The notes beneath the pieces are model-generated. The model searched no databases and was not told where the DNA came from. It saw nothing but the letters and a program-made list of their open reading frames with translations. Below are positions 34,186 to 42,966 of a stretch of DNA of 64,000 bases, in pieces (within the stretch, counting starts at the first letter, position 1; every line of letters begins with the position of its first letter). Origin of the DNA: Planctomycetota bacterium (GTDB taxonomy: Bacteria; Planctomycetota; UBA1135); assembly GCA_008501825.1 (NCBI GenBank), contig QQUA01000003.1, positions 114,316 through 178,315 of the forward strand, in the 5' to 3' direction. Position numbers and translations under genes: made by a program.

Positions 34186-36153
34186 TTAAGTTTCGGTATC
34201 GCCCTGGCGGCCTTCGGAGCTCGATCCAAAGGTCGTCAACAAGAGAAATAGGGCGACGGCTGGAAAGGCCAAAAGGGTGGCGAAGATCGCCCAATTCCCC
34301 CGATCCGGAACTTGAAAGCCGGACAGATTGGCGACCCCGAACCAGCCTTGAACTGCCGGCATGCTGGTGGCCCAGATGGCGGCGATCATGCCGATGCCGA
34401 TCAGAGCTTCTCCGGCAATCAATCCGCTGGCGGCCAAGATTCCCTTTTCCGCGGCTTTCCGCCCCCGGAACCGTTCCGCCAACCAGCGCAACAAGCCGCC
34501 GCAAAATATCGATGCGGATAAGGAAAAGGGGAGATAAAGCCCGACTGCGAACGGCAGGCTAGGGACGCCGAGCAGTTCCACGACCACGGCCACCGCCATG
34601 CCGATGAACAGCAGCACCCAAGGCAGGTCTTGTTCGAAGATGCCTTCCACCAAGGTTTTCATGATGTTGGCCTGAGGAGCCTGGAAATCCGGTTCGGCGA
34701 CGGTGGCGACGCCTTCAGACGCACCCTGTACGTTCAATAACGCGGTGCCGCCGGCCGGATCGGGCAAGGTCAAGATGAAAGGCAGCAAAAAACTGAGGAC
34801 CAGGGCGGCGCTTACGGTACCGATCAATTCTCCGATTTGCTGTCTCCGCGGAGTGGCTCCCAACAGGTAACCGGTTTTCAAATCCTGGCTGGTATCCCCG
34901 GCCATGCAGGCGGCGATGCAAACCACCGCTCCCACCGAAATGGTTTGCACCATGCCGGCCAAGCCGGCATAGCCATGGGCCGACAGCAGTAGAGCCGTTC
35001 CCAACAGGGTGGTTACGGTCATGCCCGAAACCGGGTTGGAGGAGACTCCGACCAATCCGACGATTTGGGCTGAGACGGCGACGAAAATTCCTGAGAAAGT
35101 CACGACCGCCAAGGCCGCCCACAGGGAATCCACCACCCCGAGGAAGCGAAGGGCCAGAACGCAAAGCAAGCCGAGGAATAAGGCAATCGGATAAGGCAGT
35201 TCCCGGGAAGTCCTCCGGGTTTTCGAATCTTCACCCGACGAGCTTCCATTCCAACTTTTGGCCAGCGTCTGAAAGAAACGAAGCAGGGTTCGGAATAAGG
35301 ACAGCAGTCCGCCGAGGGTGACCGCTCCGGCGCCGATGTAGCGGATGTAATGACTCCAAAGCGCACCCGAATTCAATTCCCCCAACGGACTTTCCGCCGG
35401 CGGCAGGACGCCGTCGAACTGGGTGCCAACCCAATGCAGGGTCGGCATGAACACCAGCCAGCCCAAGGTGGCTCCGGCCATCATCATGCCGGCCACGGGC
35501 AGGCCGAGGATATAGCCGACTCCAAGCAAGGAGGGAATCGAAGACAGGCTCAGATTGGCTCGATACACCCCGCCGATGCGGAGCGTGAAGGCCACCCTTT
35601 CCAGCAGGAAGCCGAACACCTTGAACGCCAGGGCATAGGCAGCGCCCAAACCGAGGCCGGCGAAAACCCGGGCGGCGGCGCCTCCACCTTCCTGGCCGGC
35701 TTTCAACACTTCGGCGCAGGCGGTTCCTTCCGGATAAGGCAAGCGGCCGTGTTCCTGAACGATCAGGAATCGGCGCAGGGGAATCATGAACAGGACTCCC
35801 AGGACGCCACCGAGTACGGTGGTCAGGGCCACGTCGGCAAAACTCGGCGCCTGGCCCCAGAGATAAAGAGCAGGCAGAGTGAAGACCAGACCTGCTACCA
35901 AACTTTCGCCGGCGGAGCCGACGGTCTGGGCCATGTTGTTTTCCAACACGGTACCCCGGGCCATCCGCAAGATGGCCATCGAAACCACCGCTACCGGAAT
36001 CGAGGCCGATACGGTCAAGCCGACTTTCAGGCCGACGTAGGCGTTGGCCGCTGCAAACAAGGCCCCCAGGAACACCCCCGTGAGCACCCCAAGTGGGGTA
36101 AACTCCCGGATGTCCTCCTCTGCCGCGACGTAGGGGCGGAAGTTTCGGCTCAT
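34186..36153 (-). CDS. OPT-family oligopeptide/metal-chelate transporter
   Basis: 655 residues with about 14-16 membrane helices. The conserved OPT opening is present: REFTPLGVLTGVFLGALFAAANAY near residue 16, followed by GLTVSASIPVAVVSM, then NNMAQTVGSAGESLVAG near 71, ISVGAVVCIAACMAGDTSQDLKTGYL near 400, and a FLLPFILTLPDP helix near 445. OPT transporters carry small peptides or metal chelates, probably with protons. No other transporter subunit is needed. It is divergent from the GT2 gene and alone in its unit. Confidence 0.9.
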   Translation of the reverse strand: MSRNFRPYVAAEEDIREFTPLGVLTGVFLGALFAAANAYVGLKVGLTVSASIPVAVVSMAILRMARGTVLENNMAQTVGSAGESLVAGLVFTLPALYLWGQAPSFADVALTTVLGGVLGVLFMIPLRRFLIVQEHGRLPYPEGTACAEVLKAGQEGGGAAARVFAGLGLGAAYALAFKVFGFLLERVAFTLRIGGVYRANLSLSSIPSLLGVGYILGLPVAGMMMAGATLGWLVFMPTLHWVGTQFDGVLPPAESPLGELNSGALWSHYIRYIGAGAVTLGGLLSLFRTLLRFFQTLAKSWNGSSSGEDSKTRRTSRELPYPIALFLGLLCVLALRFLGVVDSLWAALAVVTFSGIFVAVSAQIVGLVGVSSNPVSGMTVTTLLGTALLLSAHGYAGLAGMVQTISVGAVVCIAACMAGDTSQDLKTGYLLGATPRRQQIGELIGTVSAALVLSFLLPFILTLPDPAGGTALLNVQGASEGVATVAEPDFQAPQANIMKTLVEGIFEQDLPWVLLFIGMAVAVVVELLGVPSLPFAVGLYLPFSLSASIFCGGLLRWLAERFRGRKAAEKGILAASGLIAGEALIGIGMIAAIWATSMPAVQGWFGVANLSGFQVPDRGNWAIFATLLAFPAVALFLLLTTFGSSSEGRQGDTET

Positions 36154-36282
36154 GGGTGCTAAGTCGGCCTCAGGGGGCGCATTGTGACGGGGCCTTCGCT
36201 AAGCTGCCACGGCGGAAAGCCCGAAAATCTGCCGAATCTCCGCTCCCAACCATCCAACTTCCTCCAAGCAAGGAACAAGCAG

Positions 36283-36984
36283 GTGAAGCTGTCGGTCGTC
36301 ATTCCGGTTTACAACGAAGTTCAGACTCTCCATGAAATCCTGGAGAAGGTCCGGGCCACCCATTACGACAAGCAAATCATCATGGTGGATGATTACTCCA
36401 CCGATGGGACCCGGGATCTGTTGAAGGACCTGGAGAAGGAGCCGGATTTGGAGATCTATTACCACGGCCACAACCAGGGCAAGGGTGCGGCGCTGCGCAC
36501 GGGTTTTCAATACGCCACCGGCGACGTGGTCCTGATTCAGGACGCCGATTTGGAGTACGATCCGGGCGAGTATCCGATTTTGCTGCGTCCGATCGAGCGG
36601 GGCTTGGCCGACGTCGTTTATGGCTCCCGTTTCCGGGGCAGCCGAATGTCCCGCGTTCACCTTTATTGGCACCAAATGGCCAATAACTTCCTGACTTGGG
36701 TTTCCAATATGTTTACCAACCTGAACCTTTCCGATATGGAAACCTGCTACAAGGTATTTCGGCGGGAGGTTTTGGACGGCATCCAAATTGAATCGAATCG
36801 TTTTGGCTTTGAGCCGGAGATCACCGCCAAGGTGGCGCGGAAGCGCCTCGACGGCCGCCGGGTGCGGATTTACGAAGTCCCGATCAGTTACTACGGCCGG
36901 GATTACAACGAAGGCAAAAAGATCGGTTGGAAAGACGGGGTGGCCGCCCTTTGGCACATCCTGAAGTTCAATCTGTTTTCCTGA
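36283..36984 (+). CDS. Glycosyltransferase family 2 (polyprenyl-phosphate hexose synthase-like)
   Basis: 233 residues from GTG at 36283, which directly starts [24 protein letters not shown] lies about 12 bases upstream. GT-A fold motifs follow: [16 protein letters not shown] near residue 35, [19 protein letters not shown] near 68, the metal-binding QDADLEYDP near 92, and YKVFRREVL near 160. There is no membrane anchor. The pattern matches dolichyl/undecaprenyl-phosphate mannose or glucose synthases, which load a lipid carrier at the cytoplasmic membrane. A strong hairpin terminator lies past the stop but has its T tract on the opposite strand. Confidence 0.9.
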   Translation: MKLSVVIPVYNEVQTLHEILEKVRATHYDKQIIMVDDYSTDGTRDLLKDLEKEPDLEIYYHGHNQGKGAALRTGFQYATGDVVLIQDADLEYDPGEYPILLRPIERGLADVVYGSRFRGSRMSRVHLYWHQMANNFLTWVSNMFTNLNLSDMETCYKVFRREVLDGIQIESNRFGFEPEITAKVARKRLDGRRVRIYEVPISYYGRDYNEGKKIGWKDGVAALWHILKFNLFS

Positions 36985-36994
36985 GACCGGTAAA

Positions 36995-37037
36995 AACTCC
37001 GGCCGCCTGCCCAAAGTCGCGGATGGGTAGGCGGCCG
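36995..37037 (-). terminator. Strong Rho-independent terminator of the second FG-GAP gene
   Basis: A 14-bp stem with one G-T pair (37000-37013 with 37024-37037) closes a ten-base loop. On the minus strand it is followed by GAG and five T (A run 36992-36996). It ends the minus-strand FG-GAP gene that stops at 37084 and also separates it from the converging GT2 gene. Confidence 0.85.
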
Positions 37038-37083
37038 AAGCCATAATTCCACAAGAGGATATTTCCCGAGAGAGTCCGAGGAG

Positions 37084-38643
37084 TTAGGGCAGGACGGTTT
37101 GTTGAACCGCGGAACTGCGTTGTTGCCGGCCGGGACTCAAAACCAAAGCCTGCAAACTTAGAGTTCGGCCGGCCAGATTGGGAGGCGTCCAAAGGCTAAG
37201 CTGAACTTGGCCGCTGGCATTTGCGAAACTGGCAGCCAAGAACTGAAGCGGAGCTTGTAAATCGAGATAGGCCTCCGGATGAATCGGACTGGGCGCAAAG
37301 CCGTAGCCATGAGTTCCGGCGTGGAAAGCCACCCAAGCCCCGGCCGGCGCTCGCTCTACCGACAAAGAAGCCAAGCTGCCGGCTTGCAAGCCACGGACGG
37401 TCAACAGCGGGGGAGTCTGCAACCACAACTGCATGACGAAGCCGTGGTTGGGTTGGCCGAAATGGGCGGCGGGATTGGCCACCAGCAAATCGGGAAGACC
37501 GTCTTGATTCCAATCCGCTCCGGCGGCCAAACGGCGGCCGAAACCGAGGAAAGCTTTATTCCCGCGCAGCGTTTGCAAAAGGGTGCCGTTTCGGCCCGAA
37601 TAGATGCGGATCGCTCCGGCGGCGAAGGCGAAACTCGGGTCGAGGGAATCCCCGATGGCGACGTCGGCGTACCCGTCTTGATCCAAGTCGCCGATTCCGG
37701 CCACCGCCGCTCCGGCCCAGCCGTCGTCGTCCATCGAACGCCATTCCAGTAGCACTTCGCCGTCGGCAGCGTTGATCGCCCGGGCGTAGTTGCGATTGGA
37801 CAGCCATTGAGTTCCGGCGAGGACGTCGTCCAAGCCGTCGCCGTTCAAATCGCCGGCAAAATCCAGGGAAGCGCCGAATTGAGCTCCGGCGGTATCGCCG
37901 AACCACTCTGCCAATAGCAAGCCGCTGCCGCCGGCGTAGGCTCGCACCGAACCGACGGCCGCATCTCCGGGGTGCCGGCGACCGCTCCGGGTACTGACCA
38001 ATAAGTCAGCCCGTCCGTCGCCGTTGAGGTCGCCGCCGGAAGCCATTTGCAAACCCAAGCCGTCGGTATTGGCTCCTCGTTCGGAATAAAGCACTTGGCC
38101 ATCCGCTCCCGAATGGACGGCGAAGTAACCAAGGCTGGCGCCTTCTCGGCTTTGGGGGGAGCCGAAGGCGAAATCGTCGTGGCCGTCGCCGTTCCAATCG
38201 CCGACTCCGGCGACGGAATAGCCGTATTCATCGGTCATGTCCGGGCCGGGGATTTCCCACAAGATCAAGCCGGTCGCGCCGGAATAAACCCGCACGACGC
38301 CGCCTCGAATCTGTTGGAATTCTTCGCCCGGGGCGCCGACCAGCAAATCGGCAACGCCATCGCCGTCGACGTCGCCGGCTCCGTCCATGGACCAGCCGAA
38401 CCGGCTTCCTGCTGCAGGACTGGGAAAGTCCCACAACAGGCTTTGATCGGCACCGGAAAAGACCTGCACCGAACCCAGCGGCAAGGTCATGGCGGTTACG
38501 GCGAAATCGGCAATGGAATCCTGATTGAAGTCGCCGGTCACGGCAACGCTGTGGCCGAAATGTTGGTCGGCGGAACCGGTTTCGAACCAACCGATTTGTT
38601 GAGCGCTGGCGCTCATAATCAGAAGAAGGATGGGGGTGGTCAT
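37084..38643 (-). CDS. Secreted FG-GAP repeat protein, second copy type
   Basis: 519 residues from ATG at 38643 (GGAG a few bases upstream on the minus strand), which starts a signal peptide (TTPILLLIMSASAQQ). Seven FG-GAP blades with calcium loops such as GAGDVDGDGVADLLVGAPG and GDLNGDGRADLLVSTRSG follow, then from about residue 405 a C-terminal beta-rich domain (starts LTVRGLQAGSLASLSVERAP) laid out like that of the protein at 29.9-31.5 kb. The two are paralogous in architecture but their sequences have diverged. Function unknown; probably surface-exposed. Confidence 0.88.
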   Translation of the reverse strand: MTTPILLLIMSASAQQIGWFETGSADQHFGHSVAVTGDFNQDSIADFAVTAMTLPLGSVQVFSGADQSLLWDFPSPAAGSRFGWSMDGAGDVDGDGVADLLVGAPGEEFQQIRGGVVRVYSGATGLILWEIPGPDMTDEYGYSVAGVGDWNGDGHDDFAFGSPQSREGASLGYFAVHSGADGQVLYSERGANTDGLGLQMASGGDLNGDGRADLLVSTRSGRRHPGDAAVGSVRAYAGGSGLLLAEWFGDTAGAQFGASLDFAGDLNGDGLDDVLAGTQWLSNRNYARAINAADGEVLLEWRSMDDDGWAGAAVAGIGDLDQDGYADVAIGDSLDPSFAFAAGAIRIYSGRNGTLLQTLRGNKAFLGFGRRLAAGADWNQDGLPDLLVANPAAHFGQPNHGFVMQLWLQTPPLLTVRGLQAGSLASLSVERAPAGAWVAFHAGTHGYGFAPSPIHPEAYLDLQAPLQFLAASFANASGQVQLSLWTPPNLAGRTLSLQALVLSPGRQQRSSAVQQTVLP

Positions 38644-38732
38644 GAAAGCTCCAGGGTTTTTCAGGGGGGTAAGTGGAATAGAAGTTTTTTCCCCCATGTT
38701 TCAAATGGAAAAAAATCGTTTCCTGACCGTAA

Positions 38733-38767
38733 CAAAATCGGGCCCTCGGTCCATCGACCCAGGGCCC
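38733..38767 (-). terminator. Rho-independent terminator of the YycJ-like gene
   Basis: GGGCCCT (38740-38746) pairs with AGGGCCC (38761-38767), with an inner GGTC/GACC helix and a CATC loop. On the minus strand GGGCCC is followed by GATTTTG. It ends the minus-strand hydrolase gene that stops at 38832 and lies upstream of the FG-GAP gene. Confidence 0.7.
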
Positions 38768-38831
38768 CAGCATGACCAAGGCTTCCGGAAGCTATAAAGC
38801 TCTACCGTATGGTGGGCCGCCCAGTCGAATT

Positions 38832-39629
38832 TCAGAGAGCAAGCCGGAGCAAACCCCGAGCTTGCGCGACTTGGATGTCGACGTCCGTTAAACCTCGAGC
38901 TTTCAAGGCCCGTTCGGCTCGATGTAGCGCCCGGCCCGGGGCGTTGTTCTTTTGACTTAAATGTGCCAAGGCCAGTTGCTTCAGAGAACTGGGAGCTTGT
39001 TCGGCCAAATAGCGTTCGGCTTGGGCGTTGCTCAAGTGTCCCTGAGGTCCGGCAATGCGATCCTGCAAATGGGGCGGATAAGGACCGTTTCGCAACATCT
39101 CGGTGTCGTGGTTGAATTCCAACACCAGGAAATCCAGACCGTCGAGCAAGCCGGACGGCAAGCTTTCAGTTTCGCCTAAATCGGTAAAGAAACCGGCCCG
39201 GAGGCCGTCCGCTTCGAACAGGAAGCCGTGAGTGGGTTCGGCATCGTGAGAGAGGCGAATGGGGGTGCATTGCAAAGCCCCGATGACGAACGGCGATCCA
39301 CTTTCGAACGGCCGATCTTGGATCTTGCGTCGCTTGCGTTCACTTTCGCGAGTGGCGGAAGAATGCAACAGGGCATCCGGGTGGGCGAACAAGGGGGCTT
39401 TGGCTCGGGCGGCGACCGGAACTACATTGGCGGCGTGGTCGCTGTGGCCATGGCTCAATAACACGGCGTCGGCGGAGGTGAGCTGGGCTCCGGCGGTCCG
39501 AGCCAAATCGCGGGCGGTGCGCTGAGCGATTCCACAATCCAAGACCACCGTAGTGGTTTGGCTGCCGAGGCCGGCTCGAATGAGGGCGCAATTTCCGGAA
39601 GAACCGCTGGCCAGAAGCAAGATTTCCAT
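38832..39629 (-). CDS. YycJ/WalJ-like metallo-beta-lactamase-fold hydrolase
   Basis: 265 residues without a signal peptide. The start MEILLLASGSSGNCALIRAG is diagnostic of the YycJ group. Metal-binding motifs: LLSHGHSDHAANV near residue 57 (HxHxDH), a His near 127 (LSHDAEPTHGF) and FTDLGE near 148, followed by LEFNHD near 170 and AHLSQKNN near 220. YycJ proteins are manganese-dependent nucleases or exonucleases in Firmicutes, connected with DNA repair; in this organism the role is unproven. The gene is transcribed away from mobB. Confidence 0.9.
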   Translation of the reverse strand: MEILLLASGSSGNCALIRAGLGSQTTTVVLDCGIAQRTARDLARTAGAQLTSADAVLLSHGHSDHAANVVPVAARAKAPLFAHPDALLHSSATRESERKRRKIQDRPFESGSPFVIGALQCTPIRLSHDAEPTHGFLFEADGLRAGFFTDLGETESLPSGLLDGLDFLVLEFNHDTEMLRNGPYPPHLQDRIAGPQGHLSNAQAERYLAEQAPSSLKQLALAHLSQKNNAPGRALHRAERALKARGLTDVDIQVAQARGLLRLAL

Positions 39630-39700
39630 GGGCGGAGAAGCCTAACCCGCCGCCCTAGCCGACGCCAGCCGGAGTCCGGCAAGCTTAGGATGAAAGCTCC

Positions 39701-40246
39701 ATGGACTCGACCCGCCAAATCTCTTACGGGCTGCATTCCAAACCGCCGGCGTTGGCCTTCGTCGGCAATAGCGGAACCGGCAAGACCACCTTGCTGTGCG
39801 GCGTGTTACGCATCTTGCGCAGTCGCGGCCTGCGGGTAGGGGTGATCAAGCATTCAGGCGGCTTTCACGTTCCGGACAAACCGGGTAAGGATTCCTTTCG
39901 CCTAAGAGAAGCGGGAGCCACCGAATTGGTGTTAGGTTCCAAGGACGCGACCGTTTTCTTCGGCCATCATCCCGGAGCAGAGCCCGAGTTCGAGCGGCGT
40001 ATGGCGCTCTTGGATCCGCACTTGGATCTAGTGTTGGTCGAGTCTTATCGGTCCGCCCAACTGCCCGCCATCGAGGTGCTTCGCTCCGGCCATAGCGAGG
40101 CGGTCAAGATGCGGGAAACCGAAAACCTCCTGGCGGTGGCGGCGGATTTCCAGCCTGAGGGAATCGCCGTGCCTTGCCTGCCGCTGGATGAGGCCAACCA
40201 GGTCGCCGACTTCATATGCAGGACGGTGCCGGCCCTCCAGGCCTGA
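39701..40246 (+). CDS. mobB: MobB-family GTPase/adaptor for molybdenum cofactor
   Basis: 181 residues. A P-loop FVGNSGTGKTTLLCGV at about 20-35 is followed by LRVGVIKHSGGFHVPDKPGKDSFRLREAGA (45-75 region), whose IKH and GKDSxRxxxAGA motifs are diagnostic of MobB. In the family it binds GTP and assists MobA in making molybdopterin guanine dinucleotide. It ends at 40246, 23 bases before the small zinc-locus gene. No other molybdenum-cofactor gene is visible, so its neighbours give no support for the function beyond sequence. Confidence 0.9.
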   Translation: MDSTRQISYGLHSKPPALAFVGNSGTGKTTLLCGVLRILRSRGLRVGVIKHSGGFHVPDKPGKDSFRLREAGATELVLGSKDATVFFGHHPGAEPEFERRMALLDPHLDLVLVESYRSAQLPAIEVLRSGHSEAVKMRETENLLAVAADFQPEGIAVPCLPLDEANQVADFICRTVPALQA

Positions 40247-40269
40247 GCTCGGTTGCTACAATCCCGGCC

Positions 40270-40557
40270 ATGGGCTTGACCCGCCGCATTCTCCTGGCCA
40301 TGGTTGCCGTGCTGCTCCTGAGCAGTACCTGGCATGCCGGGGAAGCGGAGCATGGAGAGGAACACCATTCCGACCACCACTGCGTCCTTTGCGTGCCGGG
40401 AGCGGCCAACCAGTGGTCAGACCCATGTGCCTTCCAGCCATTGCCGGATTGGGAAACCGGGCCCAAGCGCCCCGTGTTTCTGGAATTGCCGGCAAGGCGA
40501 AGCGTGGACCCGAACCCTGCGATCCTGGTTCGTGGCCCACCAAAATTTTCCATTTAG
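40270..40557 (+). CDS. Small exported His/Cys-rich metal-binding-type protein (DUF2946-like)
   Basis: 95 residues from ATG at 40270 (MGLTRRILLAMVAVLLLSS, a signal or single anchor). The next segment, residues 20-40, is HAGEAEHGEEHHSDHHCVLC, a strongly metal-binding His/Cys pattern of the type seen in short DUF2946-like proteins near metal-transport genes. The remaining half is Pro/Trp-rich without a motif. It lies directly upstream of an outer-membrane barrel gene and znuACB, so a role in periplasmic zinc handling is a reasonable inference. The alternative start at 40216 would hide the signal peptide. Confidence 0.6.
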   Translation: MGLTRRILLAMVAVLLLSSTWHAGEAEHGEEHHSDHHCVLCVPGAANQWSDPCAFQPLPDWETGPKRPVFLELPARRSVDPNPAILVRGPPKFSI

Positions 40558-40569
40558 CGAGCCATCCCG

Positions 40570-40655
40570 CCCTTGGCATGGAAGCCAAGGGATTGGGCTA
40601 TTTGCGGCTTGAAGCCGCTTATGGCCGGATTGTGGGAGGTATTCCTCCTCCCGCA
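40570..40655 (+). promoter_or_regulatory. Three successive hairpins in the leader before the zinc-barrel gene
   Basis: Three stems lie in a row in the 155-base gap: CCCTTGGC/GCCAAGGG (40570-40591, loop ATGGAA), GCGGCT/AGCCGC (40604-40618) and TGTGGGAGG/CCTCCCGCA (40631-40655, one T-G pair, seven-base loop). None is followed by a T run, so they are not ordinary terminators. They could form a structured RNA leader or protect a processed transcript. No known metal riboswitch consensus was recognised. Confidence 0.45.
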
Positions 40656-40712
40656 TCGAAGTCGGAAATTCCTAAAAAACAAATCCGCTGCCGCTGTGCA
40701 GCCCCTTGATCC

Positions 40713-42029
40713 ATGGATCGCAAAAGCTCTTGCCTTTCCCTGGCCGCACTCTGTCTGCTGGCCCCGTTTTCCTTCGCTCAGGAAGACCCCTTAAAGCTCG
40801 ACCCGGTGAATCCCCAAGCCGAATCCCGGCAATCCGGGTCGGGTGACGATTACCTGTCCACCTTCCAGGATCCGAGCACCATGCCCGGCTTTCTGGGTCA
40901 AAGCCGAGCCGGCTTCACCACACGATTCGACAACACCTTCAATCCGGCGATTGGCGTGGTGTTGGATGCCCTAGGCGAATTTTCCAGTGCTTCGCAAAAC
41001 GCCGGCCGCTTCAACAAAGTCCGGATGCGGACGCTGGAGCTGGACATCGCCAGCCGTATCGATCCCCTTGGGTGGGCCTATGCTGTGGCAGCTTTCGTCG
41101 ATACCGGCACCGAAACCGAAGTCGAATTGGAAGAAGCCGCCGCTTGGCTGGACCAACTGCCGAACAATTTCTCGGTGCGGGCCGGCCGTTATTTGGCCGA
41201 CTTCGGAAAATGGAACACGCTCCACACCCATGACAAAGCTTTCGTCAATGAGGACGTGGTCCGTCGCGAAGTCTTCGGCGGTCCTTTGTTTACTACCGGT
41301 GCTGAGTTGCATCACTGGTTTGGAGTCGGCGATGTTCCGGTGCGCTGGTCCATCGGCTTGGCTTCCGATGCGGAAGGGGACGATCACGACGCCTTTGGCG
41401 ACGGCCACGGCCATGCCCACGGCAGCGAGTTCTTGCGCGGTCGCCGGGGAATCGACAACTGGGCGGCTACTGCCCGTTTGAGTGCCCAGTACGACGTCGG
41501 CGATAACGGCTACTTTCAGTGGGGTCTGAGCGGTTTCTACACTCCCGGCGCCATCCAGTTCGAGGAGGAAATCGCTCCCAGCGGTCGGGAATTGGAAATT
41601 CGGCGGGAAACCCGGAAATCGGTGGTCGCTGCTGATTTGACCTTTCGCTCGGTGAATTCCGTCGGCGGAACGGCTCATACCGCCTCCATGGAGTATTGGC
41701 ACGACCAAAGCCAGTTTGGTGAGCCCTTGGTTTCCGATGGGCATCATGGACTTTGGGGTTTTTACGAATACGCCTTCAGCCCTTACTGGGGCGCCGGTGT
41801 GGTCGCTTCCTGGGCCAATCACGGAGATTCGGTCGGCCAAGATTTTCTCGCCGGCGGCGATTCCCTGGCGCAGAGAGGGGTTTTCCTGAGTTGGTGGTTG
41901 AGCGAATTCAATCGTCTGCGTTTGCAGGTGCAGCAAGTCAATCCCGGATTTGGAGAAGACAAGTACTGGACCGTCGCTTTACAGTGGTCGGTCATCCTCG
42001 GGGTTCACGCCCACAGCTTGGATTGGTAG
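40713..42029 (+). CDS. Outer-membrane beta-barrel protein of the zinc locus
   Basis: 438 residues. A signal peptide (SSCLSLAALCLLAPFSFAQ) is followed by alternating amphipathic strands, for example FNKVRMRTLELDIASRIDP and HTASMEYWHDQSQFG, and the chain ends in HSLDW with a terminal aromatic residue, as expected of a BamA-assembled barrel. Residues 223-238 form a loop DDHDAFGDGHGHAHGS, an obvious metal-binding sequence. No TonB plug domain is evident, so it looks more like a porin than a TonB receptor. Its stop is ten bases before znuA, so zinc passage through the outer membrane is the likely role. Confidence 0.75.
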   Translation: MDRKSSCLSLAALCLLAPFSFAQEDPLKLDPVNPQAESRQSGSGDDYLSTFQDPSTMPGFLGQSRAGFTTRFDNTFNPAIGVVLDALGEFSSASQNAGRFNKVRMRTLELDIASRIDPLGWAYAVAAFVDTGTETEVELEEAAAWLDQLPNNFSVRAGRYLADFGKWNTLHTHDKAFVNEDVVRREVFGGPLFTTGAELHHWFGVGDVPVRWSIGLASDAEGDDHDAFGDGHGHAHGSEFLRGRRGIDNWAATARLSAQYDVGDNGYFQWGLSGFYTPGAIQFEEEIAPSGRELEIRRETRKSVVAADLTFRSVNSVGGTAHTASMEYWHDQSQFGEPLVSDGHHGLWGFYEYAFSPYWGAGVVASWANHGDSVGQDFLAGGDSLAQRGVFLSWWLSEFNRLRLQVQQVNPGFGEDKYWTVALQWSVILGVHAHSLDW

Positions 42030-42039
42030 GGATGGTTGC

Positions 42040-42966
42040 ATGAGAAAGCTCTTTCTTTGCTGGATGTTGCTGGGCCTTAGCCCGGCGGCCATGGCCGGCC
42101 AGGACCCGATTCAAGTGGTTGCTACCACCCAGGACTTAGCTTCTCTGGCCCGAACCATCGGTGGAGCCCGAGTTCAGGTGGAAGCTCTGTTGAAGCCGGG
42201 ACAGGATCCCCATCGGTTGATCGCCAAAGCTTCTCATCCGTTACGTTTAGCCAAAGCAGATGTGCTGTTGCTCCAAGGATTGGACTTGGAGCACGCTTTC
42301 TTGCCGGCGATTTTGGAGCGGAGCCGAAACAAAGCGGTGAAACCGGGAGGTCACGGCTACATGAACGTGGGGGCTTACATTCGCCCAATGGAAGTTCCCC
42401 AGCACATCGATCGTTCCCAAGCGGTGGATTTGCATCCTCGCGGGAATCCGCACTACCACTTGGATCCGGAAAACGGGCGCATCATGGCGAAAGCCGTGGC
42501 TCAAGTGTTCATTCGAGTGGATCCGAAACATGAAGCGGAGTACCGGAGCCGGTGGCAGGCTTGGGATGAAGAAGCGCAAAAGCGCATCGCCGAATGGGAA
42601 CGCTTGATGAAACCTCATCGAGGTTGCAAGATTTTGACCTACCATCGGTCCTGGTCTTATCTCGCGGCACGATACGACTTGACCGTCGCCGGTGAGATTG
42701 AGCCGAAGCCCGGCTTGGCGCCGACGCCAAATCACTTAGCCAAGTTGTCCCGCTTGGTCCGCCAGGAACAGATTCCGCTCTTGCTGATGGAGCCTTGGTA
42801 TCGCGAGTCCGACGTTGCCGGATTGGTCCGGGCAACCGGCATCTCGGTTTCCCGCGTGGACAGTTCTTGCGGAGGCACGGAGAAAACTCGGGATTACCTC
42901 GACTTCCTGGATCATCTGATCCGAAGCTTGGCCGGTTCCCTGGCGAAAGAGCCGGAGAAAGTGTGA
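42040..42966 (+). CDS. znuA: Zinc-binding periplasmic protein ZnuA
   Basis: 308 residues from ATG at 42040 (MRKLFLCWMLLGLSPAAMA signal). It is a cluster A-I metal-binding protein that hands zinc, or possibly manganese, to the ABC permease. Ligand-type residues fit the family: His58 in GQDPHRL, His138/His140 in NPHYHLDP, His202 in TYHRSW and Asp274 in RVDSSCG. The His/Asp-rich mobile loop typical of ZnuA is absent, unusual for a zinc-specific member, so manganese remains possible. The three transporter genes overlap by four bases at each junction. Confidence 0.88.
   Translation: MRKLFLCWMLLGLSPAAMAGQDPIQVVATTQDLASLARTIGGARVQVEALLKPGQDPHRLIAKASHPLRLAKADVLLLQGLDLEHAFLPAILERSRNKAVKPGGHGYMNVGAYIRPMEVPQHIDRSQAVDLHPRGNPHYHLDPENGRIMAKAVAQVFIRVDPKHEAEYRSRWQAWDEEAQKRIAEWERLMKPHRGCKILTYHRSWSYLAARYDLTVAGEIEPKPGLAPTPNHLAKLSRLVRQEQIPLLLMEPWYRESDVAGLVRATGISVSRVDSSCGGTEKTRDYLDFLDHLIRSLAGSLAKEPEKV

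Noticed and set aside
40558..40712. Zur-type operator before the zinc locus
   Set aside because: No AT-rich palindrome of the Zur type was found; the region holds GC-rich hairpins instead.
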